DNA of 19,443 bases from Anaerolineaceae bacterium (lineage in GTDB: Bacteria; Chloroflexota; Anaerolineae; Anaerolineales; Anaerolineaceae), in contig JAQTMA010000023.1 of the NCBI GenBank assembly GCA_028714615.1, positions 1 through 19,443 of the forward strand. The letters run 5' to 3'. The position numbers and the translations under genes were made by a program. Shown here in pieces: positions 7,400-14,203 of the stretch. The notes under the pieces were generated by a model. The model was not told where the DNA came from and made no database searches. It was given only the letters and a program-made list of their open reading frames with translations. Within the stretch, counting starts at the first letter, position 1, and each line of letters starts with the position of its first letter.

Positions 7400-8349
7400 C
7401 AAGACTCCACGGGGACAGGCACCTCGGAGACAATATCAGCCACCAATTGCTCCGGAGTCCGCCCGCGCAACTGAGCCTGGGATGAGACCATTAGCCGGTG
7501 GCATAGAACGTGAGGAGCCAACCGTTTGACATCATCTGGGAGGACGTATTCGCGTCCATGGATGGAAGCCCAGGCCTGAGAAGATTGGTAAAGGGCCAGG
7601 GTGGCACGTGGGCTGGCGCCCAGGTCGATCTCGGCGTTCTGGCGGGTGGCTCGCGCTACGCGCACCATGTAATCGCGCACCGATTCTTCCACGCGCACCT
7701 GGCGGCGCTCGGCTTGGAGAGATAGGATCTCATCCACGCTGACAACGCTGGTCAGGGTGGGTAATGGATCCGAAAGGCGGAAGCGTTCGAGCAACTCGTT
7801 CTCTTCCCGCTGATCAGGATATCCGATGCTGATGCGTAAGAGAAACCGGTCAACCTGGGCCTCCGGTAAGGGAAATGTGCCTTCCAGTTCGACGGGGTTT
7901 TGGGTCGCCAAGACCAGGAATGGACGCGGCAGCAGGCGAGTCACCCCATCGCTGGTGACCTGGTGTTCTTGCATCGCTTCTAACAGAGCCGATTGAGTGC
8001 GGGGGGTTGCCCGATTGATCTCGTCTGCCAGCACCACCTGGCTCATGATCGGTCCCGGACGGAATTCGAACTGTTGCAGCTTCTGGTTGAACCAATTTAA
8101 TCCGGTCACATCCGAAGGGAGCAGATCCGGGGTAAATTGAATGCGCCGGAATGAACATCCCAGAGAGGCTGCCATGGCGCGGGCCAGGGTTGTTTTGCCA
8201 ATTCCGGGCACATCTTCGAGCAGCACATGCCCCTCGCACAACACGGCTACCAGTGTCAGCTCAATGACTTCCTGTTTGCCAACGATAACTTTCTGAATGT
8301 TCTCGACAACTCTGCGGGCAGCGGCTTGGATCAATGGTGAGTCCCTCAT
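7399..8349 (-). CDS. MoxR-family AAA+ ATPase
   Basis: A 316-residue AAA+ ATPase of the MoxR/RavA clade, a chaperone-like group implicated in protein complex assembly and metal insertion. Walker A is DVPGIGKT (46-53), Walker B VVLADEI (105-111), then ALLEAMQEHQVT and the sensor-1 strand FLVLATQNPVELEGTFPLPEAQVDRFLL, which is diagnostic. The C-terminal lid includes SPRATLALYQSSQAWA. Start choice: the frame continues upstream to 8418, but the extra 23 residues are hydrophobic, unlike the family. The ATG at 8349 gives the usual start just before VVENIQKVIVGKQEVIE. No SD precedes it; a TATTAA box with a TTGGTC 17 bases before it lies directly upstream. First gene of the three-gene operon 8349-4747. 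Confidence 0.93.
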   Translation of the reverse strand: MRDSPLIQAAARRVVENIQKVIVGKQEVIELTLVAVLCEGHVLLEDVPGIGKTTLARAMAASLGCSFRRIQFTPDLLPSDVTGLNWFNQKLQQFEFRPGPIMSQVVLADEINRATPRTQSALLEAMQEHQVTSDGVTRLLPRPFLVLATQNPVELEGTFPLPEAQVDRFLLRISIGYPDQREENELLERFRLSDPLPTLTSVVSVDEILSLQAERRQVRVEESVRDYMVRVARATRQNAEIDLGASPRATLALYQSSQAWASIHGREYVLPDDVKRLAPHVLCHRLMVSSQAQLRGRTPEQLVADIVSEVPVPVES

Positions 8350-8439
8350 GCAGATTAATATCAGTAAACAGAATACAGACCAAAGTCGGATTAATAATAT
8401 ATACGCAGCATGCAACACATCCCTACATCGCTGGTTGGT

Positions 8440-9738
8440 TTATGGAATTTCCAAGGACTGGCCTGGGTATATCACGTAAGGATAGAAGATTGAATTTGCC
8501 TGAGCAAGGATATTCCAATCCAGCTTGAATCGCCTACCCAGCTTCATGAGAGTATCACCGGGTTGGACGGTGTAGGTCTGCCTGTCAGCCGTCGGTTGTA
8601 ATGTTGCCGTGAGTTCAACTGTATCTGTGGGCGCTGCAGTGGGGGTGCCCTTCGCAGCGTCTACTGGCAAGCGCAAGGCTTGGTCCGCATAGATAAAATA
8701 TGGGTAGATCAGCTCGTTGGCTGCGACAAGCTCCTGCCAGGTGACCTGGTATTGGTTTGCCAGCTCGAGCAAGGTTTCTCCCGAACGAACCACGTGCGTT
8801 CTAGCCGTATTTGTGGTCTCTGTAAGTATCGGGCTGGGAGTTGGACTCGGTTCAGCCATCGGCGTCACTTCCGGAATCGGTGCATCGATTGAATCTGGAA
8901 GCCGTAGAGTTTGGCCAGAGTACAACAAATACGGGTAAGGAATTTGGTTTAAGTCAGCCAGGGATTGCCAGGGGGTATTAAACTGCTCGGCCAAACCACT
9001 CAAGGTTTCACCAGGTTGCACGGTGTACACTTGCTCGGTGTAAGGCGCAACGGTTGGTTTGGCAGGGATGTCCCCGGCCAGTACGACCGCCCGCTGCCCA
9101 AGCACTGCCCAGGAGATGAGGAATGCGTTCAGGTCGTAAATCTGATCCTGACCGCTATAAGCATCGACGATATAGATGAAGGAAGGGCTATACCCCGTCA
9201 CGATGACGGTGTGCTCAAAATAGGCAACTGTCGTGGTCTGGCCATCTCTTGCAGTATAAGAGATCGGTGTGCCAGGCCACATCTGCCCAATGATCCAAAC
9301 GATTACCGGACGGCCGGACGCAATCTCCTGTCGCAGTTCATCCCAGGCCATCCCCTGGCGATCCTGCGCATTTACCCCAAAGGATCGCAGCACACGGGCG
9401 ATGGGCGGGGCATGGACTCCATACGAATCCGGTGGGATGTTGCCCCATCCCCCACTCGGGCTCCCGACGAAGCCCGTCTCAGGATTATCGGTACGCGGAA
9501 GCGCAGATAGGATGTCATATTCGCTGGCGCTCACTCCGAAATAAGCCGCCCAATCCGAAGCGGAGCGGGACTCGCAAGAAAGGGTGTAGCTCTGTGCATG
9601 CCCTACCACTCCGGATAGGTAATATTCGGCGGGAATCGTTTCGGCCTGCACCGGCTCGCCTCCACCAGCCAAGCTAAGCATGGCAACTAATAAGCTATAC
9701 GCAATCCGTTTGTGTAATGAGAATGTGGGCATCTCCAT
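8440..9738 (-). CDS. Secreted C39-like cysteine peptidase domain with three LysM repeats
   Basis: A 432-residue exported protein. A signal peptide covers about residues 1-32 (HKR, a hydrophobic stretch, then VQA-ET). The peptidase C39-like part spans about 40-222, with candidate catalytic Cys55 (in QSYTLSCES), His176 (YFEHTVIVTGY) and Asp192 (YIVDAYSG). Three LysM peptidoglycan-binding repeats lie at 238-281, 315-358 and 388-432, each with the [YH][TV]V..G[ED]TL start. Pro/Thr/Ser-rich linkers join them (282-312 and 360-386). It probably acts at the cell wall. Whether it is an active peptidase is unproven. Translation may start at the first ATG (9738) or at the third codon (9732), which is seven bases after a TAAAAT box. 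It lies 90 bases upstream of moxR on the same strand and is divergent from rsmG. Confidence 0.88.
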   Translation of the reverse strand: MEMPTFSLHKRIAYSLLVAMLSLAGGGEPVQAETIPAEYYLSGVVGHAQSYTLSCESRSASDWAAYFGVSASEYDILSALPRTDNPETGFVGSPSGGWGNIPPDSYGVHAPPIARVLRSFGVNAQDRQGMAWDELRQEIASGRPVIVWIIGQMWPGTPISYTARDGQTTTVAYFEHTVIVTGYSPSFIYIVDAYSGQDQIYDLNAFLISWAVLGQRAVVLAGDIPAKPTVAPYTEQVYTVQPGETLSGLAEQFNTPWQSLADLNQIPYPYLLYSGQTLRLPDSIDAPIPEVTPMAEPSPTPSPILTETTNTARTHVVRSGETLLELANQYQVTWQELVAANELIYPYFIYADQALRLPVDAAKGTPTAAPTDTVELTATLQPTADRQTYTVQPGDTLMKLGRRFKLDWNILAQANSIFYPYVIYPGQSLEIP

Positions 9739-9739
9739 T

Positions 9740-9745
9740 ATTTTA
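9740..9745 (-). promoter_or_regulatory. -10-like box of the LysM/C39 gene
   Basis: TAAAAT on the minus strand, one base before the first ATG (9738) and seven bases before the second (9732). If used, transcription would begin at or beside the second ATG, so that codon would be the start of a leaderless message. The divergent rsmG -10 box is 22 bases away. Confidence 0.4.
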
Positions 9746-9765
9746 CTCAGAATTTCGCTAAGGAC

Positions 9766-9779
9766 GGTATAATTCGCGC
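9766..9779 (+). promoter_or_regulatory. -10 box placing transcription start at the rsmG ATG
   Basis: GGTATAATTCGCGC with TATAAT at 9768-9773, exactly six bases before the ATG at 9780. It is identical over 17 bases, including the ATG, to the udk promoter. No SD and no good -35 are seen. A leaderless transcript is predicted. Confidence 0.65.
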
Positions 9780-10508
9780 ATGGAATTTTTCCGGCAAACC
9801 GTTCAGAGTATGCTCGGCTTACGATTAAGTACTTTCCAAATGGATTTGTTTACCCGATATGAAACTGAGCTGCTGGAATGGAATGCTCGCTTTAACCTGA
9901 CGGCCATCCGTGAGCCGGAAGGCATTCGCACCAAACACTTCCTGGATTCGCTCACCTGTCTCATAGCTTTTCGGGATGCGCCCCCCGGTCGCTTGATCGA
10001 CATCGGCACCGGCGCTGGATTTCCAGGGATTCCGTTGAAAATTGTCATCCCTGGATTAAGATTGACCCTGGTAGAATCCGTCGGCAAGAAGGCGGTGTTC
10101 TGCCGCCATGTGGTACAAAGCTTAAAGCTAGATGGGGTGGAGGTTGTACAAGCACGCGCAGAAGAGGTCGGGCAAATGTCCGCTCACCGCGAGCGATATG
10201 ATTGGTCCGTGGCCCGTGCGGTTGCCAGCTTTCCGGTTCTAGTAGAATACCTGCTTCCCCTGGTTAAAGTCGGGGGACATGCGCTTGCTCAGAAAGGAGA
10301 GGGTGGCCCTGCAGAAGCGCATGGCTCCGAGCGGGCGCTTAAATTACTGGGAGGCAGGCTGAAACAATTGATTCCGGTGCAGCTCCCCGGGGTAGTTGAA
10401 GACCGGTATCTGCTGGTTGTAGATAAAGTTGCTGCGACTCCCTCCCAGTATCCACGGCGCCCAGGCGTACCCGCCAAGACTCCCCTGGCCAGCTTACCTC
10501 CCGTTTGA
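9780..10508 (+). CDS. rsmG: 16S rRNA (guanine527-N7)-methyltransferase
   Basis: Methylates G527 in the 530 loop of 16S rRNA using S-adenosylmethionine; loss in other bacteria gives low-level streptomycin resistance. The 242-residue length fits the family. The N-terminal helical part includes LLEWNARFNLTAI, the family signature. The SAM-binding motif LIDIGTGAGFPGIPL spans 72-86. The acidic strand end TLVES (96-100), followed by KKAVFCRHV, is typical. VARAVASFPVLVEYLLPLVKVGG forms the later core. The C-terminal tail after about 225 is proline-rich and variable. The gene is not beside mnmG or parAB as in many bacteria. Its last 15 bases overlap the end of the convergent recF. Confidence 0.95.
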   Translation: MEFFRQTVQSMLGLRLSTFQMDLFTRYETELLEWNARFNLTAIREPEGIRTKHFLDSLTCLIAFRDAPPGRLIDIGTGAGFPGIPLKIVIPGLRLTLVESVGKKAVFCRHVVQSLKLDGVEVVQARAEEVGQMSAHRERYDWSVARAVASFPVLVEYLLPLVKVGGHALAQKGEGGPAEAHGSERALKLLGGRLKQLIPVQLPGVVEDRYLLVVDKVAATPSQYPRRPGVPAKTPLASLPPV

Positions 10509-11726
10509 CGAGCTGGACCCATCGGCTAAAACCACTGCTCCGGACTGAATCTGCCAGGTCTCGGCCAGAGTAACAAAATCCGCGCTAAATAGGTTCAAAT
10601 CTGTGGTGGTCAACATGGCTTGCTCGCTCTCTTTGAGGAACTCGAGCAGGTCCAACCGGCGTTGGTTATCGAGCTCAGCCAGGATCTCATCCAGGAGTAA
10701 AACCGGCCATTGGCCGGTTTTTTCTCTTAACCAGGCAACTTCCGCCAGTTTGAGCGCCAGAAGAGTCGTGCGTACCTGACCGCGTGAGCCGTAATCTCCC
10801 AGATCCACGCCGTTGCTCAAGAAACGTAGCTCATCGCGATGTGGACCGATTGTGGTCAGGCCGCGTGCGATTTCCTCGGAACGCAGTGCCACCAATTTCT
10901 GCGAGAATCCCTGGCGAATCTGCTCCAGCGACAACCCCGTGCGATCCACGCTTGTCGTAATGGGCAGGGAATATTGGCCAGCCGGTTGTGGCATGGGGTC
11001 GTACGCGGGTTGGTAGGACAGGCGTAGTACCTCAGTGGAGTGGGTCAAGCGGTGATGGATGCGGCGAGAAAGGCGCTCGAGTTCGTGAACGGCTTGAATG
11101 CGCGCCAGGATGATCTGAGCGCCGCGTCGGGTGATTATTTCATCCCAATACACCAACTGCTCCGCGTCTCCACCGCGTTCGCTCAGTTGTTTGAGCAATG
11201 CGTTCCTTTGGTTGAGCGCCTGATTGTACTCAGAGAGCGCCTGTGCGTACGTCATTGTAGCTTGGGAGAGCGCCAGGTTCAGGTAGCGGCGCCGTTCTTC
11301 AGGACCTTCCTCGATGATGCGCGCCATGTGTGGCAAGAAGATGACCGCATTGAAATGGCCAATCCCTTCGTTCAGAGGGCGCTTGACGCCATCCAGCAGG
11401 ATTTCTTTGCGCAACCGGTTTGATCCGTTGTTCCCCGTCGATTCTTGAATGATGCGCACCTCGAGCCGGTGAGCAGTCAGACCGCGTTGATATTCTGCTA
11501 CGATCCGCGCTACGGCAAGCGGCTCGCGAGCCGCCAGGAAGTTGATCAATTGGCGGTCGTTGTGGGCGTGGAAGGATGTAAACGTGGCCAGGTAGTAAAT
11601 CGCCTCCAGCAGGCTGGTCTTCCCCTGGGCGTTGCCCCCCACCAACAAAACGAGCCGCCGGGGCACATTCAGGTCCAGGCGGGCAAATGCTCGAAAGTTG
11701 GTGAGGGATAGGTGGGTTAAGTACAT
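10494..11726 (-). CDS. recF: DNA replication and repair protein RecF
   Basis: SMC-like ATPase that with RecO and RecR loads RecA at single-strand gaps. The 410-residue length is slightly above the usual 360-380. The N-terminus MYLTHLSLTNFRAF is typical. Walker A is GGNAQGKT (30-37). Later come GPHRDEL (294-300), the ABC-like signature GSRGQVRT (313-320), Walker B VLLLDE (342-347) and the D-loop LAELD. The C-terminal tail after about 385 is extra and ends in a Ser-rich stretch. The ATG at 11726 has no SD. The upstream region holds a heptad repeat array in place of a clear promoter. It overlaps the convergent rsmG by 15 bases. It is not in the common dnaA-dnaN-recF-gyrB order, at least within this window. 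Confidence 0.95.
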   Translation of the reverse strand: MYLTHLSLTNFRAFARLDLNVPRRLVLLVGGNAQGKTSLLEAIYYLATFTSFHAHNDRQLINFLAAREPLAVARIVAEYQRGLTAHRLEVRIIQESTGNNGSNRLRKEILLDGVKRPLNEGIGHFNAVIFLPHMARIIEEGPEERRRYLNLALSQATMTYAQALSEYNQALNQRNALLKQLSERGGDAEQLVYWDEIITRRGAQIILARIQAVHELERLSRRIHHRLTHSTEVLRLSYQPAYDPMPQPAGQYSLPITTSVDRTGLSLEQIRQGFSQKLVALRSEEIARGLTTIGPHRDELRFLSNGVDLGDYGSRGQVRTTLLALKLAEVAWLREKTGQWPVLLLDEILAELDNQRRLDLLEFLKESEQAMLTTTDLNLFSADFVTLAETWQIQSGAVVLADGSSSSNGR

Positions 11727-11732
11727 ACAAGG

Positions 11733-11802
11733 TTAGTGATTAGTGATTAATGGTTAGTGATTTGTAATTAGTGGTTAGTGGTTACTATTCACTAATTACG
11801 AA
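11733..11802. repeat. 7-bp tandem repeat array, consensus TTAGTGR
   Basis: Ten consecutive 7-base units fill most of the recF-def gap. Units 1-7 (11733-11781) read TTAGTGA, TTAGTGA, TTAATGG, TTAGTGA, TTTGTAA, TTAGTGG, TTAGTGG. The next three (11782-11802) are degenerate: TTACTAT, TCACTAA, TTACGAA. Overlaid on this is a perfect 10-base inverted repeat, GTAATTAGTG (11764-11773) and CACTAATTAC (11790-11799), with a 16-base loop. The array is far more AT-rich than its surroundings. It could be a small mobile or slippage-grown intergenic repeat, a protein-binding array, or an RNA hairpin in a recF or def-recF transcript. Confidence 0.85.
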
Positions 11803-11823
11803 ATCCCTTTCCTGGTTCGTTAT

Positions 11824-12333
11824 TTAATCCTTCAACAATTCTTGCTCGGTTTCGCTGGGTTTCCAAACCCGCTTGGCCCGGTCGACGAAAAGAATGCCAT
11901 CCAGGTGGTCGATCTCGTGCTGGAAGATGCGCGCCAACCACCCTTCTGCCTTAATGCGGGTTGGCTGACCGCGCCGGTTCAGTCCTTTCACGGTGATCTG
12001 TGAAAAGCGGTCGACTTCTCCGGCCAATCCGGGAATAGACAAGCAGGCCTCAATCCCTTCCTCGATCTCCGTCGAGGCAGAAATAATTTCGGGATTTACC
12101 ACAACAAACAGCTTCTTTGGAGCTTCCTCGTCCTCTTCGTCTCCGAATTCGACGACGATTAAACGCTCTGAAAACCCAACCTGGGGAGCAGCCAGTCCTA
12201 CCCCTGGAGCCTGCCGCATGGTTTCGACCATATCGTCGACCAGCATCTGAAGCTCATGATTAAAAACCGTCACTTTGTGCGCTTTCCGGCGCAATATGGG
12301 TTCTGGGAGTGTTACAATTGTACGAAGCGCCAT
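11824..12333 (-). CDS. def: Peptide deformylase
   Basis: Removes the N-formyl group from nascent proteins; a metal (usually Fe2+) hydrolase. The 169-residue length is normal. Motif 1 is GVGLAAPQ (44-51). Motif 2 is EACLS (95-99), with metal ligand Cys97. Motif 3 is QHEIDHLDG, with His139, Glu140 and His143. Motif 2 is usually EGCLS; here Gly is replaced by Ala, a conservative change next to the metal ligand. An acidic insert (FGDEEDEEAPKK, 63-74) follows the first strands. The ATG at 12333 gives the standard MALRTIVTLPEPILR start but has no convincing SD. It lies 62 bases downstream of the cyclic-nucleotide-binding gene on the same strand; a TAAAAT (12388-12393, minus strand) is a possible own -10. 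Confidence 0.96.
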   Translation of the reverse strand: MALRTIVTLPEPILRRKAHKVTVFNHELQMLVDDMVETMRQAPGVGLAAPQVGFSERLIVVEFGDEEDEEAPKKLFVVVNPEIISASTEIEEGIEACLSIPGLAGEVDRFSQITVKGLNRRGQPTRIKAEGWLARIFQHEIDHLDGILFVDRAKRVWKPSETEQELLKD

Positions 12334-12395
12334 ATCCAGTCTTTCTACGTTAATGATTACCGTTCAGATCTACGATATTGACCTATAATTTTACC

Positions 12396-14096
12396 CTACT
12401 TTGGATTACTGTCGGCTGGAGGCGTTTCCCCCGTCTGCTCACCGGGTAGACCAACCGGGCTGCCCTGATGCAGGGTCTGGTGGTAGATGGTGATCCAGTC
12501 CGACATACGTTCGCGCTCGGCTACCAACTCCGCTTGTTTGCGACTCATGATCCTTAAGTTCATCCGCTGGAATACATCCTGCTGGACGGCGGATGGGTTA
12601 TAGACCTGTTCGAAGTCGAACTTCGTCGACCCGACATTGATGATGACTGTACCGAAATTCAAGATGACTCCCATCAAACCGGTGCGTTGGTATTCGATAC
12701 TAAGGATGTTCTCCAGAGGAGCTGTCTTGCGTTCCTCTTTTCCTAAGGGCTTGCGCATGCTGTCCACAATCTGGTCCGGAGTGATCTGGTAGATGTCGTT
12801 CTGCCAATCGAGATATTGGTAGGCCAGCCACAGGAACGCTCCTGTAATCCCTGCACCCGCAATTAGCACCTCAACTAAAGTAGGCAACAAGGTTAATACC
12901 CCAGTCACGCTCGTCAAAAAAAGTATCGTGGCAATCACCAGCGCTGCCATTGGAAGCCAGCCCATGCGAACCAGCATGGACCAATGTTTTCGATAGGTCA
13001 CCACGCCACCTTGCTCGAAACGTACGTGGAAGATGGTCGCCAGCCACTGTTGAAGGGCGCCAGGTTGAACTTCGGTGGGCATTACGTGGAAGGTTTTATC
13101 TGCGTCTTGTGTGGGCTTCGTTTCATCCAATCCTAACCGCTGGCGGATGGTTTCCTCAATGATCTCTGCTTCTGCCTGGCGCGAGAATTCCTTTGAGCGC
13201 GTCCAGTGTTCTTCGATCAATGTCGCAACCTGGTTGGGATACGCCACCTGTCGCAGCATCATCGTCCCGGTATATGTACGAACCAATACATTGCCATATC
13301 CGAGCATCCGGCCTACCTGGCTGGTCTGTACCCCGACCGAAAGTAGCGTGGTCAGGGGAGCTTCCTGGCGGCTGTCATAGATACCCGCCACCCGCTCCTG
13401 CCAGACGACCCGTTGGCTGGTGACGATGTTGTAATCGTTGCTCCAATCGTAGATACACCACAAGCCCCACACCAGTGCAGCCAGGTAGGCCAGCGCGGTG
13501 AGCAGGATTGGGGTGAAAGTTCCGGGAAGCAAGGTGGCATACAGGCTGACGCCCACCGCCATCGCCAGGACGATCAACGTTGCCGGTCCCCACAACGAAA
13601 TCAACATAAAGAAGATGTGTTTGCGCGCCATCAGGTAAACGGATTCTTCCGACCCCAACCAATCCAGCCGTGTACTTTGCATGAGCTGGTGGGTGGAGGC
13701 AACGATGCGCAGATTAGGCTTAAGGGGGGGAATCTGCTGGCACAAGCGTTCCAGGACGTGAGCTTCCAAGCGCAGCAGAGTGGTCTCTTCCACCGCCGTA
13801 ACGGTCACCGGGCGGTGACTACGGCGCCGTAAGGCTTCTTCGCCGAAATAATCGCCCGCTCGTAGGGTTGCCAGTTGCCTTTCTTTATGCTGGCGTATCC
13901 GAGTGACCTTGACCTTTCCTTTCAGGAGAATGTAAAAATGCCACGCGGGAGCGCCTTCGCTAAAAAGTACTTCGCCGGGGGCGATTACGCCGATCTCCAA
14001 CGCATCCATCACCAGGCCGAACTGAGTATCATCCAGCGAGCGAAAGAGATGAGTCGTGCGTAATGCAGCCGCTATTTCAATCCGGTCAGGGGGCAT
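12396..14096 (-). CDS. Cyclic-nucleotide-binding domain fused to two membrane/bPH modules
   Basis: A 566-residue membrane protein of unknown role. Residues about 16-115 form a cyclic-nucleotide-binding (CRP-like) domain: LFRSLDDTQF, the beta-roll FSEGAPAWHFYILLKGKVKV, and a phosphate-binding cassette FGEEALRRRSHRPVTV with a conserved-type Arg. Two copies of a module follow. First: hydrophobic helices at 160-190 and 194-215, then a bacterial PH-like stretch (219-300, YNIVTSQRVVWQ...). Second: helices at 378-400 and 404-425, then a second PH-like stretch (429-512, WQNDIYQITPDQIVDSMRK...). Each PH-like part begins with the same 'W-[S/Q]-N-D-Y/I-Y' pattern after the helix pair, consistent with internal duplication. 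A cytosolic ligand may be relayed to the membrane. No DNA-binding domain is present. The ATG at 14096 is exactly six bases after a TATACT box, suggesting leaderless mRNA. Confidence 0.87.
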   Translation of the reverse strand: MPPDRIEIAAALRTTHLFRSLDDTQFGLVMDALEIGVIAPGEVLFSEGAPAWHFYILLKGKVKVTRIRQHKERQLATLRAGDYFGEEALRRRSHRPVTVTAVEETTLLRLEAHVLERLCQQIPPLKPNLRIVASTHQLMQSTRLDWLGSEESVYLMARKHIFFMLISLWGPATLIVLAMAVGVSLYATLLPGTFTPILLTALAYLAALVWGLWCIYDWSNDYNIVTSQRVVWQERVAGIYDSRQEAPLTTLLSVGVQTSQVGRMLGYGNVLVRTYTGTMMLRQVAYPNQVATLIEEHWTRSKEFSRQAEAEIIEETIRQRLGLDETKPTQDADKTFHVMPTEVQPGALQQWLATIFHVRFEQGGVVTYRKHWSMLVRMGWLPMAALVIATILFLTSVTGVLTLLPTLVEVLIAGAGITGAFLWLAYQYLDWQNDIYQITPDQIVDSMRKPLGKEERKTAPLENILSIEYQRTGLMGVILNFGTVIINVGSTKFDFEQVYNPSAVQQDVFQRMNLRIMSRKQAELVAERERMSDWITIYHQTLHQGSPVGLPGEQTGETPPADSNPK

Positions 14097-14102
14097 GGCT
14101 TA

Positions 14103-14108
14103 AGTATA
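14103..14108 (-). promoter_or_regulatory. -10 box placing transcription start at the ATG of the CNB/bPH gene
   Basis: TATACT on the minus strand is followed by TAAGCC and then the ATG at 14096. The six-base spacing makes the A of ATG the expected first transcribed base, the same geometry as udk and rsmG but a different flanking sequence. No SD is present. Confidence 0.6.
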
Positions 14109-14166
14109 GACGATATTTTGGCGAGTACAACCCATCCTCCCATTCGGAATCCCCGCAGGGATGCGA

Positions 14167-14172
14167 TATACT
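14167..14172 (+). promoter_or_regulatory. -10 box of the GT-C gene
   Basis: TATACT with a weak TTCGGA (14143-14148) 18 bases upstream. The predicted transcript would carry a leader of about 25 bases without an SD before the ATG at 14204. It shares the 107-base divergent region with the CNB/bPH promoter. Confidence 0.45.
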
Positions 14173-14203
14173 TAGCCCTGCAAATCTCTCCCAGTAGATA
14201 CCC

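Noticed and set aside
7400..7402. TTG as an alternative DUF58 start one codon upstream.
   Set aside because: The GGAG would be only two or three bases away, too close; the ATG at 7399 has proper spacing.
8350..8418. A 23-residue hydrophobic N-terminal extension of the MoxR ATPase.
   Set aside because: MoxR proteins are cytosolic and begin close to the ENIQKVIVG region; the extension lies in the likely promoter region.
11733..11802. The heptad array as a CRISPR.
   Set aside because: The units are seven bases with no spacers, and no cas gene is present.
12384..12389. A perfect TATAAT on the plus strand upstream of def.
   Set aside because: No plus-strand gene follows; the neighbours on both sides are on the minus strand. 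It may be chance in an AT-rich gap.
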